This document shows, piece by piece, positions 44,599 through 57,460 of a DNA stretch of 64,000 nt. Location of the stretch: the NCBI GenBank assembly GCA_949128115.1, contig OX421963.1, forward strand, positions 33,029,979 through 33,093,978. Direction: 5' to 3'. The notes below the pieces were generated by a model. The model made no database searches and was not told the origin of the DNA. It saw only the letters and a program-made list of their open reading frames with translations. The number at the start of each line of letters is the position of its first letter. Position 1 is the first letter of the stretch. The DNA is from Anaspis maculata. Its lineage: Eukaryota > Arthropoda > Insecta > Coleoptera > Scraptiidae. The translations under genes were made by a program, and so were the position numbers.

Positions 44599-47233
44599 AT
44601 GACTGCTACAAAACTAAAAATAGCAGTCTGGAATGCCAATGGCTTGGTCGCACATGGCCAAGAACTAAGAACCTTCATCATCAACCATAAGCTAGATATA
44701 TTATTGATATCGGAAGCTCATATGACGGAACGAAGCTTCATAAAAATACCAAAATACACAATATATCACACCCAACATCCTGAAGGTAGAGCTCGAGGAG
44801 GTACGGCTGTCATTAAACATCACGAAATCGCCAAATACAAGCAACGGAACCTGCAGGCAACAGCAGTAGAAATAGAAGATTAGAGCGGTAAACTGGTATT
44901 AGCAGCCGTATACTGCCCCCCAAACATCACCATTACAAAAGAGCACTTCGAAACCTTTTTTGACACTCTTGGAAACCGGTTTATTGCCGGGGGAGACTTT
45001 AATGCAAAACATCAACACTGGGGTTCAAGACTTGTGACAACACGCGGCAGACAACTCTACCAAGCACTAATGGCTAAGAATCTACAGCAGCTCTCCTCCG
45101 AACAACCAACCTACTGGCCTACAGACAGACAAAAAACACCAGATGTTATAGACTTCTGTGTTACCAAAGCAATTTCCTGTAACTACCTTGACATCGAATC
45201 CTGTTTGGACCTCTCTTCAGATCATTCTCCACTATTAGTCACGCTAGACTCAAGAGTACGGAAGAAGTCGCCACCGCCAGCATTGCCAAACAGAAGAACA
45301 GACTGGAACAAGTTCCGTCTTATGCTAGCAAGCCAGCTAAATATGAAAATACCCTTGAAATCTGAAGAAGATGTCGATGAAGCAGTTGAGCACCTGACAA
45401 AAGAAATTCAACAGGCCGCATGGTCAGCAACACCAACCTCACCGAACACTGATGACAAACCTGACCACTGTCCTGACCACATCAACAAAAAACTAGAAGA
45501 AAAAAGACAACTTAGAAAGCGCTGGCAAATAACTCACGCCCCACAAGACAAAACCAAACTCAATAGAGCCACCAGGGAACTTAAAAAGATGTTGAATGAT
45601 ACCAAAGATCAAAGTATCAAGGCACTTCTGGAATCTCTTTCACCAACAGAAGCAACTGATTACTTCCTATGGAAAGTGACAAAAAAGATGAAGTATCAAC
45701 AGCAAGTACAACCACCCATCAGAACCAAAACTGGCGACTGGGCAAGAACAGACCAACAAAAATCATGTGCGTTTGCGGAACACCTTGGAGATGTTTTCAC
45801 GCCATTTCCCGGCGATATTCTCCCACAAGAATAAAAAATCACAGAGCAAGCTCTCGAAGCCCCTTACCAAATGGATATGCCGATTAAATCTTTGAAAACT
45901 GCTGAGATCAAGTCAATAATTGCAAAACATCTAAATCCAAAGAAATCACCGGGCTACGACCTGATTACAGGCAAAGTGTTGAAGGAACTCCCACACGAAG
46001 GCTTCTTGTTGATCACCTTCATATTTAATGCCATTCTGAGACTGAACTATTTCCCATCACAGTGGAAAGTCGCGCAAATGACCCTAATACAGAAACCTGG
46101 CAAAGATCCTGCAGAAGCGAGTTCCTATCGGCCGATAAGCCTCCTGCCAGTATTGTCCAAGGTGTTTGAGAAAATTCTTCTGGCCAAAATTAAACCACTC
46201 TTGGCAGAAAAGAACATAATCCCAAAGCACCAGTTCGGCTTCCGGGCACAACACTCAGCAAGTCCACAGAGTCGGGAAAAAGATCAGAAAAAGCCTCGAG
46301 AATAAATTGTATTGCTCAACCGTTTTTTTGGACGTGTCCCAAGCATTCGATAAAGTATGGCATGAGGGCCTGATCTACAAAATCAAGACCAGCTTGCCCC
46401 ATCCGTACTGCCAGCTACTCAAATCGTACTTAACAAATAGATACCTATTCGTGAAGCAAGGCGAGGTCTTCTCATCACTGGTACCCATAAAGTCAGGTAT
46501 ACCACAAGGCAGCGTACTCGGGCCGCTCCTGTACCTCCTTTATACTGCCGATCTGCCAACCACCATCAGCACCGAAGTAGCCACATTTGCCGATGATACA
46601 GCAATAATGGCGGCACATAAAGACCCTTTAGTCGCCTCGAGACACCTTCAACGACACCTTAACGAAGTTGGGCAATGGATGAAAACATGGAGAATCAAAC
46701 CCAATAGTACCAAATCCACCCATGTGACATTCACTCTCAGAAAAGAAACCTGCCCTGAGGTTTTCGTGAATAACCACCCGATTCCTCAAAAAGACGACGT
46801 AAAATATCTCGGCATCCATCTGGATCGACGCCTGACGTGGGGAAAACATATCTGGAGCAAACGACTACAACTGGGCCTCACCTACAGGAAGATGTTCTGG
46901 TTACTGAATAGAAACTCGCACCTTAGCATTGAAAATAAGGTCCTGCTATATAAATCCATCATAAAACCTATTTGGTTATATGGCATTCAACTGTGGGGCT
47001 CGGCTAGTGAGTCGAATGTCTTGAAACTGCAAAGATTTCAATCGAAGACTTTGCGTGCTATTTGTAATGCGCCGTGGTTCGTCCCAAATCACGTTCTACA
47101 TCATGACCTGAATATCTCCACAGTTAAGGAAGAGATCTCCATCCAAAGCAAGAAATACCAAGACCGACTCTCCGACCATCCTAACCAACTAGCTGTAAAC
47201 CGTCTACTGTACTGTAGCTGTCTACATTCCTAA
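44599..47233 (+). pseudogene. LINE ORF2: apurinic-type endonuclease and reverse transcriptase
   Basis: About 878 codons. The endonuclease lies in roughly residues 1-220 with WNANGL, ISEAHMT, GGDFNAKHQHWGS and SSDHSPLLV, the metal-binding and catalytic motifs of APE-type LINE nucleases. RT follows (SSYRPISLLPVLSKVFEK, LDVSQAFDKVWH, GIPQGSVLGPLLY, and FADD at 46586-46597), then a C-terminal thumb-like region. Defects: TAG at 44881, TAA at 45832, and a small deletion near 46257 (after FGFRAQHS) that shifts frame 1 to frame 2. The protein would nick target DNA and prime reverse transcription in the nucleus. Motif spelling fits the Jockey clade. Confidence 0.85.
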
Positions 47234-48389
47234 TAGAAGACTGAAAAGATTCGACCCTCTGGACCTGCCTTAACGAAGCGATATCAGCATAGATGCAGGG
47301 AGCCCAAAAAACATAGCAAAATTGTAAGGATTGTTATGTAAAGAGAAAAGAGCTGGCTGCTGGGTCAGTGTCTATACTATGTCAGAATCAAATTTTATTT
47401 AATTTACTGAATGTTTATAAAAACAGATTGTAAATATACATGGGTGACAAAAAAAAATAAAAATTCGAATATGATGTTCAGAAACAGGGATAGGGAATGA
47501 GGTACGGGGTTGAAATTATTTTTGAAGAATAAACATTTTCACGAAACAAGATGATATGAAAGTTCACTATTTCTATGCATTTGGTTTATGACATGGAAGA
47601 ATGTTTTATGATTCATTATAGTCAACTTCAACCCTCTGTGGGGTGGAAACTGGTCATACGAATGAGTTTTCTCTTGGTAATTTTGTTTAGTGTAGTTGAT
47701 AAAGCACAACATCAGAAATTCAGTCAAATTGACCGATGGTTTCTTTTTCAACCCCACCCCCTACTTTGGGATTGGAGAAACAATTTGTGCCAAAATTAAT
47801 AATTTGACAAAATAGAACCATTTGCATGACTTTCAAACGTAATTTCGGATTTGATACTCTCATCTAGGGGTTGGGGATGAGGGAGGGGGTTGATTTTTTC
47901 ACAAAAGAAAAAGGGAATTGTCATGAGCCATATATGTTAGAAAGGACCTTGAAATGTTCCCACTTACTTTGGAACATATTTCTTTACTTTGAAATAACCC
48001 ATCTTCAACCCCTTATAGAAAAAAAACTGTCCATTTTTTTACGTAACGGACGATGGATTTTGGCTCGAGTCAAATTCGGCTACAACATATAAAAAAATTA
48101 GGGAATTTGACCGAGACCCATTTTCCATAAGAAACGTGCGGGGTCCTTTCTCTGAAAGTGGTCCGATTTGAGTGAAATTCGCAGGCGATGTGAATTTCAT
48201 CAAAATACATCAGATTTTGGACAAATGATGCTCTGCCGCCATATTGAAATTTCTTATTAGTGGAACGATTTTCATGGAGCTTGGAACTTACCGTTGTTTT
48301 GTATGATCAGTCTTATTTCGTCAGCCTCTGGTTCTCTTTCCTGTTTTGCGGCTCAGTACAGTTACATTACAGTACAGTACATTCTCACT

Positions 48390-48520
48390 CACTTTGGAAC
48401 ATATTTCTTTACCTTGAAATAACCCATCTTCAACCCCTTATAGAAAAAAAAAAACTCCATTTTTTAGGTAGCGGACGATGGATTTTGGCTCGAGTCAAAT
48501 TCGGCTACAACATATAAACA
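48390..48520. repeat. Extra direct copy of a palindrome-arm segment
   Basis: TTTGGAACATATTTCTTTAC and the following CCCATCTTCAACCCC and GGATTTTGGCTCGAGTC repeat 47967-48092 in the same orientation, just outside the giant palindrome. It probably arose by local duplication or template switching. Confidence 0.7.
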
Positions 48521-48624
48521 AGCAAATATGCCTCATGGGCATAAGGCTCAGTAGCGCACTTCCTTTTTGAAGGATTAGTGAACGCAAGATGTTATTTAGG
48601 GTTCTACCGTTATTTGGGCAGAAA

Positions 48625-49330
48625 TTTCAATATGGCGGCCAAAATAACGTCAGATCCATGAAGATTGGCTTAAAAATCAAAATGATCGTACTATAGACAA
48701 GGGTGAGTTCCAAGTTTCATGAAGATCGTTCCACTAATAAGAGATTTCAATATAGCGGCCAAGATGGCGGCAGAATGTTGGAATTTGGCTGGGGAATAAG
48801 AATGATCATACCAAACAAAGGTGAGTCCCAAGCTCCATGAAAATCGTTGAGTGATAAGAAATTTCAATATGGCGGCCAAGATGGCGGCAGAGCATTATTT
48901 GTCGAAAATCGGATGTATTTTGATGAAGTTCACATGGCCTGTGAATTTCACTCAAATCGGACCACTTTCAGAGAAATTCAAAATGGCGAATCAAAGATGG
49001 CGGACAAGTGACAAAAATCATTGGTCAACTTTATATGGTGGTCACGTACGCATTCGATTGGCGTTTACACCACATTGATATGTCTTTTCGTTGAGGCATA
49101 ATTCTCCTAGTTCTATCACTTTGAAACATGTTCAATATGGAGAAAACAAGATGGCGGCGGGGCATCAATTGTCGAAAATTGGATGTATCTAATTGGAATT
49201 CACATCGCCTGCGAAGTTCACTCGAATCAGACAACTTTCAGAGAAATTCAAAATGGCGGATCAAGATGGCAGCCAAATGACAAAAATCATTGGTCAACTT
49301 TATATGGTGGACACGTACGCATTCCATTGG
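48625..49330. repeat. About 120-bp tandem units rich in ATGGCGGC motifs
   Basis: TTTCAATAT(G/A)GCGGCCAA(G/A)AT starts at 48625, 48745 and 48863 (spacing 120 and 118). The units share CATGAA(G/A)ATCGTT and a GGTGAGT(T/C)CCAAG segment. Further ATGGCGG sites occur near 48985, 49000, 49150, 49252 and 49265. The last part duplicates TCATTGGTCAACTTTATATG at 49018 and 49287. Confidence 0.75.
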
Positions 49331-49333
49331 CGT

Positions 49334-49947
49334 TAAAATCCACCCTGTATAACAAAAAGTAACGATACAAAATGGATGTAGTAAAGCATACCTGGTGCCA
49401 AAAATACAGCCTTTACATTGCTGAGAAAAAAAAAACAAAATTGATTGATTTGTTTGAAAGTTATTAGTCCTCAAACTTGACTTTAGAAATTTCAGCCAGT
49501 CAAATAGGGAAAAGTAGAGAGAAGTAACTATCGGAGTTTCAGAAATTTGACAGGGATGTTCACTAAAGTATACTTATGAACATACTAAAAGTCCCCGCCT
49601 CTACCTGTTGCGCTTGGTAATAAATTTGATCGAAGGACCATTTTTCCAAGATGGCGGCTCGAGCACAACGCACAACAGGTAGTGGCGGGGTCTTTTAGTA
49701 TGTTTATTAGTATACCTTAGCGAACATCCCTGTCAAATTTCTGAAACTCCGACAGTTACTTCTCTCTACTTTTACCTATTTGACTGGCTAAAATTTGTAA
49801 AGTCAAGTTTGAGGACTAATAACATTCAAATAAATCAATTAATCTAGTTCTTCTCTTCAGAAATGTAAAGGCCGTCTTTTTGGCATCAAGTATGCTTTAC
49901 TACTTCCATTTTGTATCGTTACTTTTTGTTATACAGGATATATTTTA
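49334..49947. mobile_element. Palindromic element between two opposed CAGG termini
   Basis: CCTGTATAACAAAAAGTAAC near 49343 pairs with GTTACTTTTTGTTATACAGG near 49918; arms of about 290 bp include TCCCCGCC and CTAAAAG... segments and meet near the CCAAGATGGCGGCTCGAG at 49648. A partial copy lies at 50568-50700. Confidence 0.75.
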
Positions 49948-50567
49948 ACATTTTGATTGATTCTTTTGTACTATTTTGGATAAGGCACATCAATATGGGG
50001 CTCATATACAGTTGAATAACCTTTGGACCTCTTGTATATCCTTTGCTGATGTCTTTTGTTTCAAACTGTTTCCTTCATAACCAATCGACAACACTTTTTT
50101 GACTTAGCTATTATTCTTTTAGTTTAATTCATATCGAGCATTCCAGAAGCTCGTGAAGGCACAATACTGATGAAATCTTGTCTTACAATATGTAAATATC
50201 AAAACTGATTGATGTTCGTTTGAAACCTTCACTCCGCCCTGTTGGAAATGTCAAACTCTAAAACCAAATTTTTGCTTAATTTAAAAATAAAAATAAAAAA
50301 ATATTTTCGCAATTTTTTTTTCTATCTCAACTGTCACGTTTGGCTTTGATGTAGATTGCCAACATCTTCACAAATTTTGAAGACAATATCCCTAGCCATA
50401 GACAAAAAATCGCTTATTTTTTAATTTTTTATTTATTTATTAATATCAACATACACGAGAAAAAAAATCGGTATGAAACAATTTTTGTAGACAATTTTAT
50501 AGCCTTGATTTTTTATAAAACTTAATTGAATATCTCTGATGATTAGCGGAATATAAGCAGGAAATTA

Positions 50568-50700
50568 GATCGAAGGACCATTTTTCCAAGATGGCGGCTC
50601 GAGCTCGATAGGTAGAGTTGGGGACTTTTAGTATGATCAACAGTACACCTTACCGGACATTACTGTCAAATTTCCAAAACTCCAACAGTTTTTTCCCTCA
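50568..50700. repeat. Partial copy of the 49334-49947 palindrome centre
   Basis: GATCGAAGGACCATTTTTCC and AAGATGGCGGCTCGAGC match 49628-49665, followed by TTTTAGTATG and TGTCAAATTTC. About one arm is present. Confidence 0.7.
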
Positions 50701-51089
50701 AACGGAAAAATTTGTTCTAATTTGACTGGCCTATACTAGGTACTCATGTTTTATGGAAATTTGTTATCGTTTTATAGAAATTTGTTTTTTGTTTTATTAT
50801 GGACCTACCTTCCATGTCATAATTTATTGTCGTCTAGTACCTTCGAATAAACAATCTTTTTATTATAAAACAAAAATATAAAAATTATTATAAAACTATT
50901 CTATTCTATTCTATTTAGTGTCCAGAGTCCAACGCTAACACTGGACACGCATCATGTTTGTTTGACAGCAGGTGTTTAAACAATGGCAGATCGATTGAAT
51001 TATCTATTTGGTCTTTCGGATTATCGCTAATTAATCCTCAAAATTTGTGTCCGAATTACGGCGTTTTTGACGTATGAGGGAAATATTCA

Positions 51090-51269
51090 ACCGTAATATC
51101 ACAAGTGCTTAGATTTTCACGATAATTTTGATCAGGCGATCGCGAGTGCTGATTGTAGCGATAAATGCCCGACTCCGTAGGAGGAGGGCATTTATCCAGG
51201 GACAATCAGCCCGAGGGAAACGCCTGGCCAAAATTATCTGGGAAAATCTCGAGCACGAGTGATATTTTG
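51090..51269. mobile_element. Hairpin MITE of about 180 bp
   Basis: AATATCAC...GATTTTCACGATAATTTTG (51093-51132) inverts against CCAAAATTATCTGGGAAAATC...GTGATATT (51228-51266). The centre has a tight stem ATAAATGCCC / GGGCATTTAT near 51163-51197. No coding capacity. Confidence 0.7.
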
Positions 51270-54029
51270 AAGATTATTACATAAAAGAAGTCCGAAGTGA
51301 CAGCTGTCAGATTTTGTTGTTTACATGAATTTTATTCCGTTGCTATTGACAGTGGGATTTAGATAAGTGAATATTATCCTTGTAGGTCTAATAATCAAGG
51401 GCGTTGTATGTAATAATCAACCTAAGTAAAGAAAAACGACTTCTCGGGTCAATATCGGTCGATAATGACGGAACGTGTATAATAATGCAATATTCAGTCT
51501 TCACTCTACGAGAAGGATTTTTGAACACAATACATACCGTCATTTTAGATCTACAATCTTTGTTTCTGGTGACTGATTTTTTTTCATTACACATCACACG
51601 TTCGTAACCAAATCAAGAGAAATTTCTCACTAAGCCTGTCAACTATATATACAATGTGTCACATCAACACCAAGTGAGCTCGCATCACAACCAAACCAAT
51701 ATCCCTATAGAATACCATACACAACCCCGACATTTACGCCACCTGTCGGCGATAAGATGAAGGAATTTCATGCAATCACCCTACAGCAAAATACATGTTA
51801 TTATTGGTTGTCGTTGTCGCCATTGAGAGAGTCTGAAGAGAAGCCATATCGAAAACCATACCATTCTAACCAGACTGCCGAAAAAAAAGGCAAAAAATCG
51901 AGCTGAATCAATCACAAAGGGAAGTAATTATTGTTTTAATAATACACATACGTATAAATGTTTCTGGAAACACACAAAATTACGATTAAAAAATCGACGC
52001 ATGTTTTATATTGTGGCGGGTTTGAATGAGAAAAAAAGCAGCAATTTAATTTGAACCATCTGCGTGCGTATTTTAAGTCACTGATTGGAACTGAATAAAA
52101 GATTAATTAAACATTTCCAATAAGTGAGTGTTTCGGAATGACTGGTTCGAAAAACAAAATTGTAGATATGTATGTACCTATATACACACAGGATATGTGT
52201 GTGTTCGTTGCAGGGGTACATAAAAAATACACACGTCAGATCTTTTTTTTTTCAATACCGGTGCACACACAGTAGCAATCAGATCCCATCCGAAATAAAA
52301 ATACGGCTAGACGTAATTGACTGATATTGAATAAAACATTGAGCAGAATAGAAAACGAAAAAAAGTCGTCAACTATACAGCACAGAACAATACACACACA
52401 CATCCACACACCCACCCACCCAGTCCACATATACAACATGACCGAAAGGCAATTTAATTGAGCCATATAACATTTATATGAAACAAATTCTCGGGAGAAT
52501 TTCGATTGTAAAAATGCGGACCAGTAATTTCGCTGGGTACATATGAGACTAACATAAAACACAGTTGTAAATTATTGATCTCAACTCCCCTTTATTTATT
52601 TTAGCCACCCTAATTTATATTCCTACGAACGGAACCCATCGGACACGACGGCCTTTATTGTTTTAAACACCGACGATTTATACGAAAAAAAAAACCGCTA
52701 AACACCGAAACACATAATGACAAAATAAATATCACCAAGCCACCGCTTCGGTACTCTGCAATATTGGAACTGAATCGGAGATTTTTCCCCTTTGGTATGA
52801 ACTAGGATAACCCATCAGGAAGCCAACAATCAATGTTGCATTTTGGAGCAATAAAAAATCGTAAGATGCATCTTTTCAGATGGCTGCTGCTCTAATTCAT
52901 CTGTTCTAATTTTTCACTGAAGTGATGTAGGCAACCAACAACACAACAGCACCCTGAAACTTGGAACTGTTCTTTTAACGCGTTCTTTCTTCTTTTTTTT
53001 TGCAAAAATTTCTGGATAATCCGCAAATTTTATTTTAGAATATCAATACACACCGTTCTGAGTGACAATTTTTTCGTTTGGATTTGCGTGTGGCCGTTAT
53101 CCGTACCCGTGGGTCCTTTTCAAAATATCACCCTGTATATTGGGCGACTTTGGCTGTATCGGTCTTTTGATCTATGCTCGATAACCAGGTTGTTAGTTTC
53201 AACAGAATGTTGGGCAACATAGGGGAGATCCGGGTAACATGGCGCAAGCAGAAAAGATGCCGCATTGCCGTACTTAAATTGCTCATCACGAGGCTCATAG
53301 TTCTGGAGGCAGTGAATTTTTTGGTACTTTTTACCCAGACAGCTAACATAGATAGGATTCTTCAGTTAGTAATTCTATGCAACAAATCGTATAATTCAGT
53401 ATAGGGGGCTTTCCGATGAGTTTAGACGGCAATGCCTTAGAAAATACAAGATGCGTTCCACTTTTTCCCAGTAATGATGGTTCTACTAACAAGTCGTATG
53501 ATAAAATTTAACGCAAAAGACTGGCTGATCTCTGGGCATGGCAAATATGCCTGCATGGGACGTGAAAAACTGATGAAAAGAAAACTAATTTTGGCCTGCA
53601 AATAAGATGCCGACAGACTCATTTTCCAATTTCATAAATCAGCCAGACTTATTTTTAACCATACCCCATGATAATATCAATTTATATATTAGGTTACAAA
53701 CCTGGGGTAACATATCCGACGATCTTATTTTTCAATCAGCTGATTGAAAATTGGTGATGGCTGAGTGATTTACTGAATCACTTCAGCCATTGCTTTGTAC
53801 AACTGCATGGAGATAAGCCAGATCGCTATTTAATGTAAGCTTTATTATCTACTTCAGTAAGTTGGTATATAGGTATATGTATCTGAAATTCATAACTAAG
53901 AAAATAAGTTCCCTTATTTGCAATTTTCCACCCATGGAATCCACCGGAAATTTTTTTACAGACTCAGGAATGGATGGTTATAGCGTTTTTCACTTGACTG
54001 CTTCCAACAGTCCGCACTTTTCGGGTTTC
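51270..54029. other. Anonymous DNA with one isolated CACCCTG-TA terminus near 53131
   Basis: AT-rich, low-repeat DNA at 51640-52960 may be host sequence. A CA-rich stretch lies at 52389-52420. No gene is recognisable. Confidence 0.45.
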
Positions 54030-54815
54030 ATTCCATTGAATAATAATACCGCGATTCATAAAAAATTCTCAGGGGGGTAGGTAATAGGGGGAGTGTTTTT
54101 CTTCTCTCCTATTTTTACCTTCCCTAATTATTTGTTGAAACCGTTGATGTTTTCGGATTCTACATTCAATGTAGGAGAAAAAGTTACTGCTGCAAAATTT
54201 TGATTAGAGGCTCTATCTTTGAGATATTTGGGTTTTAGACTTTGGAAAACATCTCGAAATCGCCACTTTCCGGAGCCCAAATTGTTTTTCTCTGAAAACG
54301 CCTCTTTTCTTAGCAAAAAATTGCAGTAAATCATCTCAAAACACCTAGAATAATAATTCCACTTGAGGAATAATGAGTTTTCTTGGATTTTAATTCATAG
54401 GTCTCAGAAAAACGCGATTTTGAGGCGTTTTCCAAAGTTGCAAACCCAAATATCTCGGAAATGAAGCCTCTAATCAAAATTTACGAGGATAACTTTTTTC
54501 TAAATCAAATTTAGAATTCGAAAACAGGAACAATTCCAAAAAAATAATTAGGGGAGGTGAAAATAGGGTGGAAAGAAGGGGCAACCCCCTATTATCTACC
54601 CCCTATGAAAATTATTGAAGAATCGCGGTGTTATTATTCGACGGAGGCTTATTTAAGTAAACTTTGGTTCAAATTTGATTAGAATCGGTCCAACGGTTCA
54701 AAAGTTACGCTGGAAAATCGATTTTAGAACCATGAGTTTTATTTCCATTCGGCCTTATTTTTGATGGGCAATCATCCCTCAAAGTTTGTAATAACCAGTG
54801 CCTAACACCCTGTTT
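54030..54815. mobile_element. Palindrome related to 58927-60261, left arm truncated
   Basis: Arms around 54035-54335 and 54365-54660 invert (ACCGCGATTC...GGGGGTA, CTTTGGAAAACATCTCGAAA). The right side continues with TAAGTAAACTTTGGTTCAAA, as in 60060-60082, and ends near AACACCCTG. The left outer part is missing. This copy lacks the SINE present in its relative. Confidence 0.7.
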
Positions 54816-57039
54816 ATGGCGGACCCTGTGCATCGAAATAAAATATTTTCGGATGATTTTTTAATTTCTCTAAAAAAAAATAAGAATTTTCTAGATGAAA
54901 TCACCTTCTGATGTTTTTCAAGATGTTACCCGTGAACGTCGTGAATTTTACGTCCAAATTCAAGAGTGGTAGGTAGAAGTTCCAAAAGAAACAAAAACCT
55001 ATCTGGCATTCAGACAACTTTTTTATCAGTTCGAGCCACCACAAAACCCTTTGCAACTCCCCATTAACCCTTAAATGTAAAACTAGGTTTCAATTCTCTT
55101 ATATAAGGTCGCATACCTCCTATTCAAGTGAAAATGTTACTTTTTGGTTTTGCTAACTTTTGTGAGATAAATCACCACCGGGACACCCTATTATTAGCTG
55201 TTATAGCTAATATTTTTAGGACCCAGATTTTTAACTGTGAAAAGTCAACTAATCCTATTAGTTTCTTTACAGCTACAATCTACAATGCCATGAATGAATG
55301 CTGTATGGACCTACCAGCTAACTGGCAAACGAAACGAAGAACCTGGAAGGTAAAGAAGTGAGGGAAATTGGCAGAAGAACGTAGCAGGCATACATGCCGC
55401 GCCATCTGTGGCGCGACGCCCCAATCTTTGCGGAAGGTAACGTCTGAAGCTTAGGTCAGTAATAAAATAACATTGAATAATTTTTTTTAGCAAAATAAAT
55501 TAAGGCAGCTTTGAATTGAACAGTAGTTATTGAATGTAAATTTAATGAACTCTGGTAGATTTACGGTTTTCCCGCCAATTCAATAAAAATCACCTAAAAA
55601 CGTCCATACCTACTCAATAAATTATTTCTACAAGCTAGTCATCATAACCAACCTATGAACGTATGCCATATAATACCTAGCTATAATTCTTTCATTATTT
55701 CAAAAAAGTTGAATGGAGGGATGAGTTCTGAACCTTGGAAGAATAAAGGCCGATCCCCAAATACCTATGCCGTAAAACTTCACCTAAAATAAGAAGGAAC
55801 CCATACATTATGTGAAAAAAGGGTGGTAGATATACATAGTTGGCTTACAACTAAAATTGACCAAGTTAAAAATCATATAGCTACGAAAAATCCATTTTTG
55901 AACACTAATTGATGAAGTACCCATAGTTTAAAGAATTTCCTGTCTCGAGAATACCATCGGCATTTTTTCCTGATGAATACAATGAATTTTATGGTGCTTT
56001 GTCATTCCAACTAGTTTTTGTAAATTTTTGACCTGGTCATTATTACTTGTATGCCCACAAATAATGTCAACCGTGTAGAAAGATGAAATTGTTAGCAACC
56101 ATTGACTGAGGAAACTGTCAAAAAAATTCAAAATACATGGAATTGTTGCAAGATGTATTTCATCATTTTTATCCAATCCCATTGAATAATGCACGCATTA
56201 TCACGCGCATACATATGCCTGCGTTTTTCAATAAGACTGGATAAAGCATAGTATTCTACTCGCGGGTAATGGCTATTACCAACTCGCCAAGGCTCGTGTC
56301 GGCAAACTGCATCCTCATGAGTAAGAAGCAATCATTACCCGCTTGTTGAGTAATACACTATTATGGTTGCGGCGAACTTTCAAAGTAATGCTCTTAATCA
56401 AAACATAATAAATAATCATGATTAATAATGGAGATTGACCCTTATTGTTCCAGATACAGAATTTTGAATTGGCTCTACGCAGATCAAAATTACCTACGTG
56501 GGACATTATTAATTCGATAAACTCTCATGTTAAAATATAAAATTCAAGTCCTTTTCTTAGTTTGTTCAAAATTTGCGGAATAAATAATAACATGAAAAAA
56601 AGTGTTTTTTATAATCATTGATAACTTCGATCTTTTTGCAGTGATGACAAACTGTTGAACAATTTCGAAACTCGACGGCCATGCACCGCGGGGCGGTATG
56701 TAAACAAAAATCATTTGCACATAACCTAACTTTCGGACGTAATTTACGTGGGATTGGGATCACAAAGGCATCAAAATCAAATGTGGGGTCGAAATAATAC
56801 CAAATAAACATGAAAACAGCCAAAGAACCGAGTTTGGGGTTGCCACCTGACATTCCAAGACGGGCGTCTTGGGCGTCTCATGACCCCAAACTCGTCGACA
56901 CAGAACAAAATAAAAACTAAAATAAAATCTCACCTTGCCGTGAAACGAAAACAAAAGGTAAGAAGCACACCAAAGCACACTAAAACATAAACTTGAACTG
57001 AAAACAATAATGATAACCAAAAAGCTGGATGCTGGAAGT
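54816..57039. other. Anonymous DNA, no gene seen
   Basis: Mostly AT-rich. Neither strand offers a spliced coding model or recognised repeat boundary. Confidence 0.45.
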
Positions 57040-57460
57040 GAGGAGAAGGAATAAAACGTCGGATTTGTAGGTGTGCAGGAAAACAGGTGGATTCGGCGGT
57101 CGGTGGTGGAGGGACGCGTCGTGGCGCGGCCAACGTCGTAAATAGCGGCGCTGTCGTCGCGGCGCCCGCGACTTGTTGATTCTCGGCGGCGTTCAAACGG
57201 CGTCAGGGCCCAGAAAAGGCGATCTTCAGGTGCCGGCATTTAGCGCGTTCGAATTTTTTTAACAATCTTATTATGTATACAATGAGCACGTGTCGTTTGA
57301 CAGTTCTAACATGTGTTTATTAGCTCTTGTAAACAAATAATGGTAAGTGGAAGTGGGATAGCACGCGGCTTGCGCGGCGCCGGCCTTACCATCGGTACAG
57401 GACGCTGCGTTTTTCAGTTGAGCTTCTACACGCGAAGCGGCGCTAATGTCGAAATTTAAG
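57040..57460 (-). promoter_or_regulatory. CpG-rich patch, candidate host promoter or first exon
   Basis: CG dinucleotides are dense at 57090-57240 and 57360-57450, unlike the surrounding DNA. On the minus strand GTACCGATG is followed by GTAAGGCC at 57389, and AATAATG by GTAAGTGG near 57345, both plausible donors. An 88-codon minus-strand frame (PRRVPPPPTAEST) starts without ATG. No downstream exon is identifiable in the window, so this stays a candidate. Confidence 0.25.

Larger units (their letters stand above)
44364..47462 (+). mobile_element. Jockey-type LINE, 5'-truncated, otherwise nearly complete
   Basis: An ORF1 end, a whole ORF2, a 3'UTR of about 210 bp and an A-rich tail (near 47450-47462) are present. 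ATTCCGAATAT (44353-44363) and ATTCGAATAT (47463-47472) may be the target duplication, with one base differing. ORF2 has only two in-frame stops and one small frame-changing deletion, so insertion is relatively recent. Confidence 0.8.
43028..48369. mobile_element. Giant palindrome with a LINE in its loop
   Basis: Arms of about 910 bp (43028-43937 and 47463-48369) are reverse complements, from CTGTACTGAGCCGC at the left to GCGGCTCAGTACAG at the right. The loop has about 415 bp of single-copy DNA (43938-44352) and a LINE (44364-47462). Both arms include a CAATATGGCGGCAGAGCATC segment. Open frames in the arms mirror one another and are not genes. Confidence 0.8.

Noticed and set aside
43595..48092. 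Open frames of 70-80 codons in the giant palindrome arms
   Set aside because: They are mirror images in both arms and share no known family; arm pairing explains their preservation.
56760..57239. 159-codon minus-strand frame
   Set aside because: Low-complexity hydrophobic and Ser/Phe-rich translation with overlapping open frames; it looks like chance reading through AT-rich and CpG-rich blocks.
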